Assembly (NCBI GenBank): GCA_019056435.1
Contig: CP077641.1
Coordinates: 1,302,001-1,366,000 of the forward strand
Reading direction: 5' to 3'
Source: Stutzerimonas stutzeri
GTDB taxonomy: Bacteria > Pseudomonadota > Gammaproteobacteria > Pseudomonadales > Pseudomonadaceae
DNA: 64,000 nt
Shown here: positions 1 to 9,459 of the stretch, in pieces
How the letters are laid out: the number at the start of each line of letters is the position of its first letter
Numbering within the stretch: position 1 is the first letter of the stretch
Notes under the pieces: generated by a model
The model's database searches: none
What the model was told of the DNA's origin: nothing
Seen by the model: the letters and a program-made list of their open reading frames with translations, nothing else
Program-made: the position numbers and the translations under genes

Positions 1-1126
1 TCCTCGCTGCGGCGGCCTTCGATGGCTTCCGGCTGACAGCCCAGCAGTTCGGCGAACGCGCTGTTGCAAAGCAGAAAGCGGCCCTGGTCGTCGCGCACGA
101 AAATCTGGTTTTCGTCGGTGTCGATGACGCGCCGCAGAAAGACTTTCTGGTCCTCGAGGATATCCCGGTTGCGCTGCAGTTCGGTGATGTCGCGGGCGAT
201 CGCCAGGTGGTCGCCCAGCCCGGTCGGTGCGAGGCGCACCTCAAAGGTTCGCTGGCCATCGATCTCGCACCAGGTGGTCTGGCGCAGTTCGAGTGAGTGG
301 TCGGCCTGGTCCAGCAGATTGACCAGCAGGGCTCGATCGCGGCGGGGGCCGGTGCGCGCGTGCCGTTCGTTGCTGACAGTGCGGTCACCCGCCGCTTGCG
401 ATCGAGTGCATAGAGGTCGTCGGGAATGGCCTGTAGCAGGGCCCCGAGCCGGGCTTCTCCGGCCTGCGCCTTGACCGCCAGCTCCTGGCGGATGCGCAGG
501 TTGCGGCGGATCGCCCATATCGCGGCGAGGAACAGTGCGGCGACCAGGAGGGCACCGATCACGGCGAGCCGGCGGCTGCGATCGAACGTATCGGCGACGG
601 CCCGGTTGGCGGCGGCCAGTCGCTGGCGCTCGCGCTGTTCCACCGCGTTCAGCAACACGCGCAGGCGGTCCATGATCTGCTTGCCGCCGGCGCGTTGCAG
701 CCGCTCGGCGGTCGCTTGCAGGCCCAGCTCCCGGCGCTCCTGGATATTGGCTTCGGCGATCGTCAGGCGCTCGGCGATACTGCGGTCGAGCTGTTCGAAC
801 CAGCGCTGATCGGGGAAGTCGCGTTGCGCGACGAGGGGTTCGAGGCTGCGACGGTGCGCCTCGATCTGCTCGAGCCCGATCTCGTAGGGATCCAGGTAGC
901 TCGGCTCGCCCGTCAGCACGAACCCGCGCGAACCGGTTTCGATGTCCTGCAGGGAGGACAGGATGGCCTGGGCCGCGGTGATGATCTCCAGGCTCTGGCT
1001 GACCGACTGGTTGGTCCGTAACACGGCGTCCTGAGTGCGCTTGCCCTGCCAGCCAAGCGCGACGAGCACGAGGAACGCACCTAGAAACGCAAGCGAATGC
1101 CAACTTATCGCAGGTCTTGCGGGCAA
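1..1126 (-). CDS. CHASE3/PAS membrane sensor kinase, 3' end beyond window, one frameshift
   Basis: An N-terminal membrane segment (about residues 8-26) is followed by a CHASE3-type extracellular helical sensor domain, a second membrane segment (around IGALLVAALFLAAIWAI) and at least one PAS domain with readable FRDDQGRFLLCN-like sequence near the window edge. CHASE3 proteins sense an unknown periplasmic signal and pass it to a cytoplasmic kinase or cyclase. The output domain lies outside the window, so calling it a histidine kinase is inference from the neighbours. The TTG start at 1126 is chosen because AAGGAG lies seven bases upstream. The frame breaks near 388-390 (a CCC on the plus strand). 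Adding one base joins the CHASE3 half to the PAS half, so this is probably a sequence error. It is the last member seen of the minus-strand signalling block. Confidence 0.72.
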   Translation of the reverse strand, partial: MPARPAISWHSLAFLGAFLVLVALGWQGKRTQDAVLRTNQSVSQSLEIITAAQAILSSLQDIETGSRGFVLTGEPSYLDPYEIGLEQIEAHRRSLEPLVAQRDFPDQRWFEQLDRSIAERLTIAEANIQERRELGLQATAERLQRAGGKQIMDRLRVLLNAVEQRERQRLAAANRAVADTFDRSRRLAVIGALLVAALFLAAIWAIRRNLRIRQELAVKAQAGEARLGALLQAIPDDLYALDRKRRVTALSATNGTRAPAPAAIEPCWSICWTRPTTHSNCARPPGARSMASEPLRCASHRPGWATTWRSPATSPNCSATGISSRTRKSFCGASSTPTKTRFSCATTRAAFCFATARSPNCWAVSRKPSKAAAAR

Positions 1127-1277
1127 AACCAGACTCCTTCAGCGGGACAGGCGTGTCGCATTGGAGCACAGGCGTTCACGGGCTCCAAACGGCAGGCTAG
1201 AGCCGGCGATACGCACGCCGGTCGTGGTCAGTGTAGTTGGAGTCGCGGCAGAGGGAAGCGGTTCGCTGGCCGATCGG

Positions 1278-2913
1278 TCAGCCGTGCCGGGCGATGCGCA
1301 CCTGGTTGCGGCCGTTGTGCTTGGCGTCGTAGAGCGCCTGGTCGGCCTGCTCCAGCATCGCCCCCCGGGGCGGTGTTGCCGTCGGTTTCGCTGATGCCTG
1401 CACTGAGCGAGACGCTGAAGGTTCGCGTGCCGGCGTGGAAATTCAGTGCGGCGAACCGCAGGCGGATTTCATCGAAGATCCGCCTGGCCTGCTCGGCGGT
1501 ACAGTCTGGCAGGACGGCGACGAACTCCTCGCCGCCGTAGCGGCCGAGGCTGTCGATGCGTCGCAGTCGCTGGCGCAGCAGGTTGGCGAGCGAGCGGATC
1601 ACGTTGTCGCCGGCCGCGTGGCCGTACTGGTCGTTGACCCGCTTGAAGTGGTCGAGGTCGATCATCACCACGCTGGTCGGCTTGCCGTTGCGTTGCGCAC
1701 GCTGGACCTCGAGTGCGACCTGCTCCTTGATGTCGGCGTGCTTGAGCAGTCCGGTCAGGCTGTCGCGGGCCAGCGCATTGCTCAGCGAGCGTGCGCGCTT
1801 GGCGTGGGAGAACACCGCGGCGATCAGCGCGTTGTCGCTGATCGGCTTGGTGATGAAGTCGTCGCCGGCCTTGAGCAGCGCGGCCATCTGCCGATTGATG
1901 TCGGTCTCGGCGGACAGGTAGATGATGGTCACGCGCAGCCATTCGGCGTGCAGGCGGATCATCTGCGCCAGCTCCGGGCCCGAGCAGCCGGGCATGTTCA
2001 CGTCCAGCAGAAGCACTTCCGGGTTGAAGCTGTGCAGCGTCTCGAACAGCTCGCTGGGGTCGCTGAGGATTTCCACCAGCATCTGCGAATTGCGCAGCAC
2101 CAGGCCGTAGCGGGCGGCCAGGTCGGCGTCGTCGTCGATGATCAGGATGCGGTAGGGCTCGTTGAGCTGCAGGTTGAGGCTGTGTTCGAGGCTGTTTTCC
2201 AGCTGGGTGATGTCCACCGGCCGGGTGAAGTAGCCCTGGGCACCGGCGCGCACGGCGGCGAGCTGGTTGTCGAAGTCGAGGTGTTCGCTGATCACCATCA
2301 GCGGAACGGGCGCAGGCAGGGATTGCTGCAGTTCGGTAAGGGTCTGCAGCTCGCTGTCGTACTGGCTGACGATCAACGCGTCCGGCCGTTGCGCCGCCGT
2401 GGCGGCCTGCAGGGCGCCGGTCTGGGCGAACATCAGCACCTCGTAACCGAAGTTCGCCAGGGCCTGGCACATTTGCTCGCCAGCGTCGCGGTCCGCCTCG
2501 AGCAGGTAGACGCGGCAGCCGGCAGGGCGTGACGTCTCCGGGTCTGGGCTCGCCACCAGGGTGTTGGCCGGGGCGTCGAGGGCTTGCGTCGCCCACTGTT
2601 CGATCGCCTGGGTGAACTCGCGCAGGGCCTGGGCGCCGGGTTTGGCCGCATCCAGCCAGCGGTCGGCGCGCTGTTCCAGCTGCCGTGCCTGTTGGCCCAG
2701 CGCGGCGAAACCGAAGGTCCCGGCGGCTCCGGCGAGGCGGTGCAGGCGTTCGCGGATATCCACCACCTGGGCCCGACGCTGTTCATGTTCAGGGGTCTGT
2801 TGCAATTGCTCGGCGAGGGCGGCCAGTTCCGGCAGCTCCTGTTGCAGGCGTTCGGCGAATCGGTCGGTCAGCGCTTGCAGCTGGCTGAGCAGCGTGTCAT
2901 CGCCGTTACTCAT
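1278..2913 (-). CDS. HPt - pseudo-receiver - receiver - GGDEF diguanylate cyclase, C-terminal frameshift
   Basis: About 544 residues after correction. In order: an HPt domain with phosphoacceptor His58 (RLHRLAG), a first receiver (about 133-247) that lacks the usual Asp (ALIVSQYDS), a second intact receiver (about 254-372; Asp304 in LLLDVNMPG, Lys356) and a GGDEF domain with the active motif GGEEF at 460-464 and an RxxD inhibitory site at 451-454. The protein should make cyclic-di-GMP under phosphorelay control. Its start overlaps the upstream receiver gene by 8 bases, so the two are probably translationally coupled. The uncorrected frame runs to 1228 with a nonsense tail. Removing one base from the C6 run at 1361-1366 restores a normal GGDEF end (LEQADQALYDAK) and a stop at 1278. 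Confidence 0.87.
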
Positions 2914-3293
2914 GTTCGCGTTCCCATATCTCGTTCAGCTGTGTCGCCAGTTGCAGGGGATCGAAAGGTTTTTGCAGGAGCTTGCGCACGCCCAGGTGTC
3001 GCAGTTCGTGCAGCTCGGCCGGGTGCTGCTGGCCGGTCAACAGCACGACGGGGGATGCGTTGTAGGTCGATGCGGCTGGACAGCTGGCGCAGCAGCTCCA
3101 GGCCATCCATCTCCGGCAGCATCATGTCGAGCAGGATCAGGTCCGGGGCGAAGGCGGCGGCCTGCTCTAGCGCCTGCTGGGCCGAGGCGCAACTGAGGAC
3201 CTGGAAGCCACCGAGCTTTTCCAGTGCGATGCGCGTTACCACCTGGATGGAGGGCACGTCGTCGACATGCAGGATGCGCTTGAGCGGCTTCAT
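2906..3293 (-). CDS. Single-domain response regulator (CheY-like), frameshifted
   Basis: A stand-alone receiver of 128 residues after correction. It begins MKPLKRILHVDD and shows the phosphoacceptor motif LILLDMMLPEMDG and the switch Lys in QKPFDP. There is no output domain, so it should relay phosphate, probably between the kinase just upstream and the HPt domain just downstream (inference from order). The start overlaps the kinase stop as ATGA. The frame breaks at the G5 run at 3050-3054. Deleting one base restores SSRIDLQRIPVVLLT and a 387-base gene. It is clearly similar to the receiver at 5746-6131 (both read LKRILHV.D.PSIQ.V and LSCAS), which points to a tandem duplication. Confidence 0.87.
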
Positions 3294-5695
3294 GCTGGCG
3301 CTCCCTCGACAGGCGCGCATGGTAGCTCGAACCAGAAGCAGGCGCCGGCGCCCGGGGACGAGTCGAAGCCGATGCGGCCGTCCATGTGTTCGATCAGCTC
3401 CTTGCTGATGGCCAGGCCGAGCCCCGTGCCGCCCTGCTGGCGTGTGTCGGACGAGTCGGCCTGGGCGAACTTGCTGAAGATGCGCTCGCGGAAGGCCTGG
3501 CTGATGCCGGGGCCCTTGTCCCTGACGCTGACCCGCACGTGGCCGTCGCCGCGGGCTTCGGCCCAGAGTTCGATGGTTTCGCCGGTCGGCGAGAACTTGG
3601 CAGCGTTGGACAGCAGGTTGCTCAGCACCTGCTGCAGGCGCATGGTGTCGACCTTGATCATCACCTCGGGACAGTCGCCGAGCAGCAGGCTGACCTGATA
3701 GCTGTCGGCGTAGCCCTGGTTGCTGCGCACCGCCTGCTCGAGCAGCGGACGCAGCGGTTGCTCTTCCAGTTCGAAGCGCATCTTGCCGGCGTAGAGCTTG
3801 TCGATGTCGAGCAGGTCGTCGATCAACGCGCTGAGCCGCTTGCTGTTCTGGTGCGCGATGTCGAGCAGCTCTTCCAGCTCGGCGGGTACCTCGCCCATGA
3901 CGCCGCCACAGATGAGTCCGAGCGAGGCGGTGATCGAGGTCAACGGCGTGCGCAGTTCGTGGCTGACCGTGGAGACGAAGTCGCGCTGCATGATCTCGAT
4001 CTGCTTGCGCTCGGTGATGTCGTGCATCACCACCACCGCCCCGCTCTGCTGGCCATCGGAGGCATGCATCGGGTCGGCGTTGGCCAGCACGTGTCGCACC
4101 GTGCCGTTGGTGACGATCGCCATTTCCGCGTTGCGGATGCACTCGCCGCGCAGCGCGCGCATCAGCGGCACTTCCTCGATCTTCATCGGAGTCTCGCCAT
4201 CGGCGTGGAACAGGCTGTAGTACTCCGGCCAGTATTCGGGCGAGACGGTGCGGATATCCAGTCCATGCCAGTTACGTGCGGCATTGTTGAACAGGGTCAG
4301 GTTGCCCTCGGCATCGCAGGCAACAACGGCCTCGGACAGCGCTTCTAGCAGGCGACGGTTCATCTCCTGCTGCTTGTCCAGCTCGTGTTGTGCCGCCTTG
4401 CGTTCGCTGACGTCGGTGACCAGGCCGTGCCAGAGCACCGAGCCGTCGCCCTGGCGCAAGGGCGTGGCGCGCGCCTCGACCCAGATCAACCCCTTGCGCG
4501 GGTGCTCGATGCGATGCTCGAGATGCCAGGGGGTGAGGGTGGTCGCTGCCTGACGGATGCTCTGCAGCACGCGCTGGCGGTCGTCGGGGTGGATCTTGTT
4601 GTAGATCGGTCCGATGCTCGGGTCCATGTCGGCGGCGCTGACGCCGTAGATATCCTCAACACCTTCGCTGACATAGGGAAACGAGCTGTTGCCGTCCGGT
4701 CGCCAGCAGAACTGGAAGAGCATGCCCGGTACCTGAGCGGCAATCTGCTGCAGGCGCAGTTGCAGGTGTTCCTGGTGCGCCAGGTCGTAGGCGCTGACGA
4801 CGTAGCCGCGCAGCAGCTCGCGCTCGTCGTGAATGGCCGACACGTTCAGCAGCACCGGCACGTTACCGCCGTTGCGGTGCAACAACCGCCATTCGCGCAT
4901 TTCGCGGCGGCCTTCCATGAGGGGCGCGGTGAGCACGCCGAAGCCGGGCTCGACGGTTTCGCCCAGCTCGTTGCTGAGGATCTTCGCGCGGCGAGCCAGC
5001 GCATCGGGCGGGAACAGCTTGTCGGTCAAGGACTGACCGACGAGCATCGACTCGGGGTAGCCGAACAGCCGCTCGGCAGTGGGGTTGGCGCCGGAGATCC
5101 GCCCGTCGGCCGAGGTGACCAGCATCGCGCTCGCTGCGCTGTTGAGCAGTGCCTGCTGCATGGCGGCCTGCTCGGCGTAACGGTGCGACTGCAGGCGTTC
5201 TTCGAACAGGCGCATGATCTGCCGGCTGAGACGGGCCAGCGCGTCGCGTTGTGCGGCGGTAAGGCGACGCGGCTTGCGGTCGATGACGCAGAGGGTGCCC
5301 AGGTTGTAGCCGTCCGGCGTGGTCAGTGGCGCGCCAGCGTAAAAGCGGATTTGAGGGTCCCCTTGAACCAAGGGGTTGTCGCTAAAGCGGTGGTCTTTGA
5401 GCGCATCGGTCACCTCGAAGACGTCCTGGCCCTCGATGGCATGCGTGCAGAAGGAAATGTCCCGCGGGGTTTCGCTCGCCTTCAGGCCCAAGCGGCTCTT
5501 GAACCACTGGCGGCGGTCGTCGAGCAAGGAAATCAGGGCGATCGGCGTCTGGCAAATGTAGGAGGCGAGTTCGGTGAAATCGTCGAAGGCCGCTTCGTCT
5601 GGCGTGTCGAGGATTTCATAGCGCAGCAGGGCGGCCAGCCGGGACAGTTCGCGCGGCGGAGTCGGTACGCTCTGGGTCATCTCGTTTTGCTTCAT
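3290..5695 (-). CDS. Cytosolic GAF-PAS-PAS-PAS sensor histidine kinase
   Basis: 801 residues with no membrane segment. An N-terminal GAF domain (about 20-160; ends FYAGAPLTTPDGYNLGTLCVID, typical of GAF kinases) is followed by three PAS domains (about 175-295, 310-430 and 440-550), a HisKA dimerisation domain with the H-box VSHELRTPLTS, and a HATPase domain with KFAQADSSDTRQQGGTGLGLAISKEL. It should autophosphorylate in response to a cytosolic ligand or redox signal. The overlapping downstream receiver gene (ATGA) is its likely partner. Its kinase core closely resembles that of the 6224-9178 kinase, including LTSITASLGL against LTSITGALGL, so the pairs look duplicated. Confidence 0.9.
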   Translation of the reverse strand: MKQNEMTQSVPTPPRELSRLAALLRYEILDTPDEAAFDDFTELASYICQTPIALISLLDDRRQWFKSRLGLKASETPRDISFCTHAIEGQDVFEVTDALKDHRFSDNPLVQGDPQIRFYAGAPLTTPDGYNLGTLCVIDRKPRRLTAAQRDALARLSRQIMRLFEERLQSHRYAEQAAMQQALLNSAASAMLVTSADGRISGANPTAERLFGYPESMLVGQSLTDKLFPPDALARRAKILSNELGETVEPGFGVLTAPLMEGRREMREWRLLHRNGGNVPVLLNVSAIHDERELLRGYVVSAYDLAHQEHLQLRLQQIAAQVPGMLFQFCWRPDGNSSFPYVSEGVEDIYGVSAADMDPSIGPIYNKIHPDDRQRVLQSIRQAATTLTPWHLEHRIEHPRKGLIWVEARATPLRQGDGSVLWHGLVTDVSERKAAQHELDKQQEMNRRLLEALSEAVVACDAEGNLTLFNNAARNWHGLDIRTVSPEYWPEYYSLFHADGETPMKIEEVPLMRALRGECIRNAEMAIVTNGTVRHVLANADPMHASDGQQSGAVVVMHDITERKQIEIMQRDFVSTVSHELRTPLTSITASLGLICGGVMGEVPAELEELLDIAHQNSKRLSALIDDLLDIDKLYAGKMRFELEEQPLRPLLEQAVRSNQGYADSYQVSLLLGDCPEVMIKVDTMRLQQVLSNLLSNAAKFSPTGETIELWAEARGDGHVRVSVRDKGPGISQAFRERIFSKFAQADSSDTRQQGGTGLGLAISKELIEHMDGRIGFDSSPGAGACFWFELPCAPVEGAPA

Positions 5696-5745
5696 CTGGC
5701 TACCCTGCCCCCGCGTGCGCGCATGAGGAAGTGGAGAATCATCGA

Positions 5746-6131
5746 TCAGCTGCGGCCGTCTTCCCAGATCGCACGGATTTGGCCGGCCAGGCGCATGGGG
5801 TCGAACGGCTTGATGATCACGTCGCGTGCGCCGAGCTTGCGCAGGTAATCGATCTCGCTGGGCTGGACCTTGGCAGTCATGAAGGCCACCGGCACCTGGC
5901 TCAGGTCGATGCGCTCGCTCAGCCGGGCCAGCGTCTCGGGCCCCCCATGCCGGGCATCATCACGTCCAGCAGGATGAAATGCGGGGCGAACCGTTCGACT
6001 TCCTCCAGGGCTTGCAGGCCGGAGGCACAGGAGAGCACTTCGAAGCCGCCGATCGCTTCCAGGGCCACTTTCGCCACGGCCTGGATGGACGGGTCGTCCT
6101 CGACGTGCAATATCCGTTTCAGTTCGGCCAT
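5746..6131 (-). CDS. Single-domain response regulator (CheY-like), frameshifted
   Basis: A 128-residue stand-alone receiver after correction, with acidic pocket VEDD, phosphoacceptor FILLDVMMPGMGG, Thr in AFMTAKV and Lys in IIKPFDP. It lies between two large kinases (92 bases after the upstream gene, 50 before the next), and the upstream kinase at 6224-9178 is the obvious partner. The frame breaks at the C run at 5941-5946. One missing base there restores GGPETLARLSERIDLSQVP and a 387-base gene. It is paralogous to the receiver at 2906-3293, so the unit kinase-receiver appears twice in tandem. Confidence 0.87.
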
Positions 6132-6223
6132 GCGGTGTCTCCGTCATTCAGTGCGCAGCGCGCAGGCTGCGAGCAGTTTGCCATCTCCGCCGCGCGTTGA
6201 CGCCGTCCTAGAAAAAATAGTCC

Positions 6224-9178
6224 TTATTCGGACGCCGTGGCGGGCAGTTCGAACCAGAAGCAGGCACCCTGACCCTCGTCGGAATCGAAGCCGATCTGTC
6301 CGTGCATGCGCTCGATCAGCTCCTTGCTGATGGCCAGGCCCAGCCCGGTACCGCCCTTCTGTCGGGTATCGGACGAGTCGGCCTGGGAAAACTTCTCGAA
6401 GATCCGCGAGCGAAATGCCTGCGGTATGCCCGGCCCTCGGTCGCGAACCGCCACGCGGACCCGGTCGCCGCGTCGGCTGCTGCTCAGGGTTACGACTGCC
6501 CCGGCCGGCGAGAATTTCGCCGCGTTGGACAGCAGGTTGGCCAGCACCTGTTGCTGGCGGTGGCCATCGACACGCACATCGACGGCGACGCGCTCAGCCA
6601 GCTCGAAACGCACGTCGTGCCTGTCGGCATAGGCCTGGTTGGCGCGCAGTGCGTCCTCGAGCAACGGCTGCAGCGGCTGCTGCTCGAGGGTGAAGCTCAT
6701 TTTGCCGGCGATCAGCTTTTCCATGTCGAGCAGGTCGTCGATCAGCAGGCCCAGGCGCTGGGCGTTCTGCTGCGCGATCGCCAGCATCTGCGCGGCGGTC
6801 TTCGGTACTTCACCGACCGCGCCGCCATTGACCAGCCCCAGCGCGCCGGTGATCGACGTCAGAGGCGTGCGCAACTCATGGCTGACGATGGAGACGAATT
6901 CGCTCTTTATCTGCTCGATGCGCTTGCGCTCGGTGATGTCGCGCACCAGCCCGATGAACTTGCGCTCGCCGCGGTGATGGATTTCCGACACACGCAATTC
7001 GATGAGGAACAGCTCGCCGTTGCGACGCAGCGCCTGCAGTTCGGGGGTCTGCTCCAGCGCGCGGCCCTCGCCGCGTCGCTCGTAGGCACCGAGATAGCCG
7101 TCATGGGCGGCGCGGTGCGGCTCGGGCATCAGCATCGACAGGTTGTGCCCCAGCACCTCCTGCTCGCGATAGCCAAAGGTGCGCTCGGCGGCATGGTTGA
7201 AGGTTTCGATCAGGCCGTGCCCGTTGATGATGATGATCGCGTCGGCGACGTTGGCGATGAGCAGCCGCACATAGCGTTCGCGCTCATGGGCCTCGCGCTC
7301 GGCAAGGGTGCGGGCAGTGACGTCCCAGATGAAGCCGTCGTACCACTGCAACCGGCCCTGGGTGTCACGCAGCGCGCGGCTGATTTCCTGCACCCAGAGC
7401 GTTTCGCCACGCGCGTTGATCAGGCGGTAGCTGCGCTCGAGCTGATCCTGGCCGTTGCGCTGCAGCGTCTGGCGGTCCTCGGGATGAATCAGGCTGTTGT
7501 AGTCGCGGCTACCCGGCGCGAGAAAGTCGCTCGCCGGGTAGCCGGTCAACCGCTCGATGCCATCGCTCAGATAGCGCAGCGAGCGCTCGGGGTCGACTCC
7601 ACGCCGGTACACCGCGCCAGGCAGGTTGCTGACCATGCTTCGGAAGCGGCTCTCGCTCTCGGTCAGCGCCAGCGTGGTGTTCATCAGCGGGGTGATGTCG
7701 GCGACGAAACCGTGCCAGAGCGTCGAACCGTCGCGCAGGCGCTCGGCTGTCGCGTGGACCTCGACCCAGATCAGCCCCTTGTCGCGGTGGTTGATGCGAT
7801 AGCGTGTCGTGGCCGCGCCCTGCTCGGCGGCCGAGCGCTCCATTGCGTCGCGCAAGCCGGGGCGATCCGGCTCGTATACCGCCGAAAAAGCCAGCGAGGC
7901 GTTTTCGATCAGCTGCTCGGGTTCGATGCCGTAGAGCGCGCGCGAGCCGGCGCTGGCATAGAGGAAGCTGTAGCGGCCTTCGGCGGTGCGGCGTAGCTGG
8001 TAGACCATGCCGGGCAACAGGCTGGCGATCTTCTGGCCACGCTCGAACAACCGTTTGCGCTTGCGTTCCTGCTTGAGCGAGCTGAGGCGATGGGCGCGCT
8101 GCACGACGCCGCGCCGATGCAGCACCACGGCGAGGGTCAGCAACAGGGCTTCGGTGATCAGCCAGGCCAGGGTCCACTTGAGCAGCATCCGCCGTTCGCC
8201 TCGCCGGTGCTCGTCCAGCGCTTCGGTTGTGTCGCGCCAGGCCAGTGCAACGGCCATCGGCAAACGGCTCGGGTCGTCCTTCGCGCGGACATCGTGCAGC
8301 GGCACCTGGTTGAGCAGGAAGCTCCGCCCAGCGGCCTCGAGCAGGCGCAGGGCCTGACCCGACGCCGGTGCGGGCAGGCACCGTTGCTGCGCCCAGTGCA
8401 GGATCTGCGGTGCTGAATGCGCATCGAGCAACCAGCCGTCGAGGCCGTCCAGCTGGATACCGACCGGCGAGTTCCAGAAGACTTCCTCCAGCTCCTGGCG
8501 GTTGACCAGCAGGCCGAGCCCGGCGTTGAGTTCACTGCCCAGCTCGTCGAGCGACGGCAGGATGCCGAAGCCCACCTCGAGCGCACCGATCACCTGGCTG
8601 TCCAGGCTGCTGCTGGCGCGGATCGGCACGATGGCCCGGTTGCCGGCGCTGTGCTGGCCGATGTCCAGGCCCGAGACCACACGCCCCTGGGTCAGGGCCC
8701 GATAGAGCATGGGCCGCCGGTCGGCGACCGCATCGCCAAAGACGTCCATGTCGTTCATGCGCACCAGGGCGATGCCGGCCTTGCCCCAGTAGACCTGCAG
8801 TTGCAGAGCGCCCTGGGCCTTCATGGTCGTCCAGGTCGGCGTCAGCGAGCTGATCAGCTGCGCGCGGATGCGGCCCAGCCGGGGGCCGTCCCATTCGGCA
8901 CCGGCGTTGATCGCGCGGTCCGCCTGGCGAATCAGCCGCAGGGTCTGCGGGCTGGCGCTGAGCGCCGTGGCCAGCACCCGCGCGCGCTGCTCCAGCCCCT
9001 GCTGCGCGCTGCGCAGCGCCAGCGCCTGCAATTCGCCCTGCTGTTCGATCTGCAGGTTCCACAGCACCTCGCGGGCACGGTGGTCGTTGACCGCCAGCCC
9101 GCCGAACAGGAGCGCCAGCAAGAGGCTGCCAAGCCCCAGTATCCAGCGCGGATCGGGAGGGCGGCGAATGTTCTTCAT
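6224..9178 (-). CDS. Membrane sensor histidine kinase: Cache-like sensor, three PAS domains, HisKA-HATPase
   Basis: 984 residues. A membrane segment (about 12-30) and a second one (about 326-348, LAWLITEALLLTLAVVL) flank a periplasmic region of about 290 residues. That region resembles double-Cache sensor domains of methyl-accepting proteins (for example VYWGKAGIALVRMNDMDVFGD). Three PAS domains follow, then HisKA (VSHELRTPLTSITG) and HATPase (KFSQADSSDTRQKGGTGLGLAI). It should detect an extracytoplasmic small molecule and phosphorylate the receiver encoded directly downstream. It is the first gene of the minus-strand block. No promoter stands out in the roughly 280 bases before the desaturase on the other strand. 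Confidence 0.9.
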   Translation of the reverse strand: MKNIRRPPDPRWILGLGSLLLALLFGGLAVNDHRAREVLWNLQIEQQGELQALALRSAQQGLEQRARVLATALSASPQTLRLIRQADRAINAGAEWDGPRLGRIRAQLISSLTPTWTTMKAQGALQLQVYWGKAGIALVRMNDMDVFGDAVADRRPMLYRALTQGRVVSGLDIGQHSAGNRAIVPIRASSSLDSQVIGALEVGFGILPSLDELGSELNAGLGLLVNRQELEEVFWNSPVGIQLDGLDGWLLDAHSAPQILHWAQQRCLPAPASGQALRLLEAAGRSFLLNQVPLHDVRAKDDPSRLPMAVALAWRDTTEALDEHRRGERRMLLKWTLAWLITEALLLTLAVVLHRRGVVQRAHRLSSLKQERKRKRLFERGQKIASLLPGMVYQLRRTAEGRYSFLYASAGSRALYGIEPEQLIENASLAFSAVYEPDRPGLRDAMERSAAEQGAATTRYRINHRDKGLIWVEVHATAERLRDGSTLWHGFVADITPLMNTTLALTESESRFRSMVSNLPGAVYRRGVDPERSLRYLSDGIERLTGYPASDFLAPGSRDYNSLIHPEDRQTLQRNGQDQLERSYRLINARGETLWVQEISRALRDTQGRLQWYDGFIWDVTARTLAEREAHERERYVRLLIANVADAIIIINGHGLIETFNHAAERTFGYREQEVLGHNLSMLMPEPHRAAHDGYLGAYERRGEGRALEQTPELQALRRNGELFLIELRVSEIHHRGERKFIGLVRDITERKRIEQIKSEFVSIVSHELRTPLTSITGALGLVNGGAVGEVPKTAAQMLAIAQQNAQRLGLLIDDLLDMEKLIAGKMSFTLEQQPLQPLLEDALRANQAYADRHDVRFELAERVAVDVRVDGHRQQQVLANLLSNAAKFSPAGAVVTLSSSRRGDRVRVAVRDRGPGIPQAFRSRIFEKFSQADSSDTRQKGGTGLGLAISKELIERMHGQIGFDSDEGQGACFWFELPATASE

Positions 9179-9459
9179 CGGGGCGGTACACCGTACAACG
9201 CTTGCATGGGGCTTGGACTCTCGGTGCCGCCTGCAGGGTTCCGCGGCAAAGACGGCAGGTTAGTGGCCAGGTGCCATATGCGCAAACCCGACCGTGCCTC
9301 CCTGTATCGGCGGGCGGGATGGTTCTGTCAGACCCTGAAACGAAAAAAGAACGCAGAACGACGGACGGCGGCGTATATAGGCAGGGAGCGGAGAATAATG
9401 GCAGCCGGCCTGCCCTCTGCGGGTCCGCGACACCTTACAACGCGAGGCAGCACCTTTTT

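Noticed and set aside
6302..7996. A 564-residue plus-strand open frame opposite the membrane kinase
   Set aside because: It is the mirror of a well-supported kinase gene in GC-rich DNA. Its translation is rich in Gln, Ala, Arg and Val with no recognisable motif. Similar frames opposite the dctD, rbbA, hybrid-kinase and flippase genes were dropped for the same reason.
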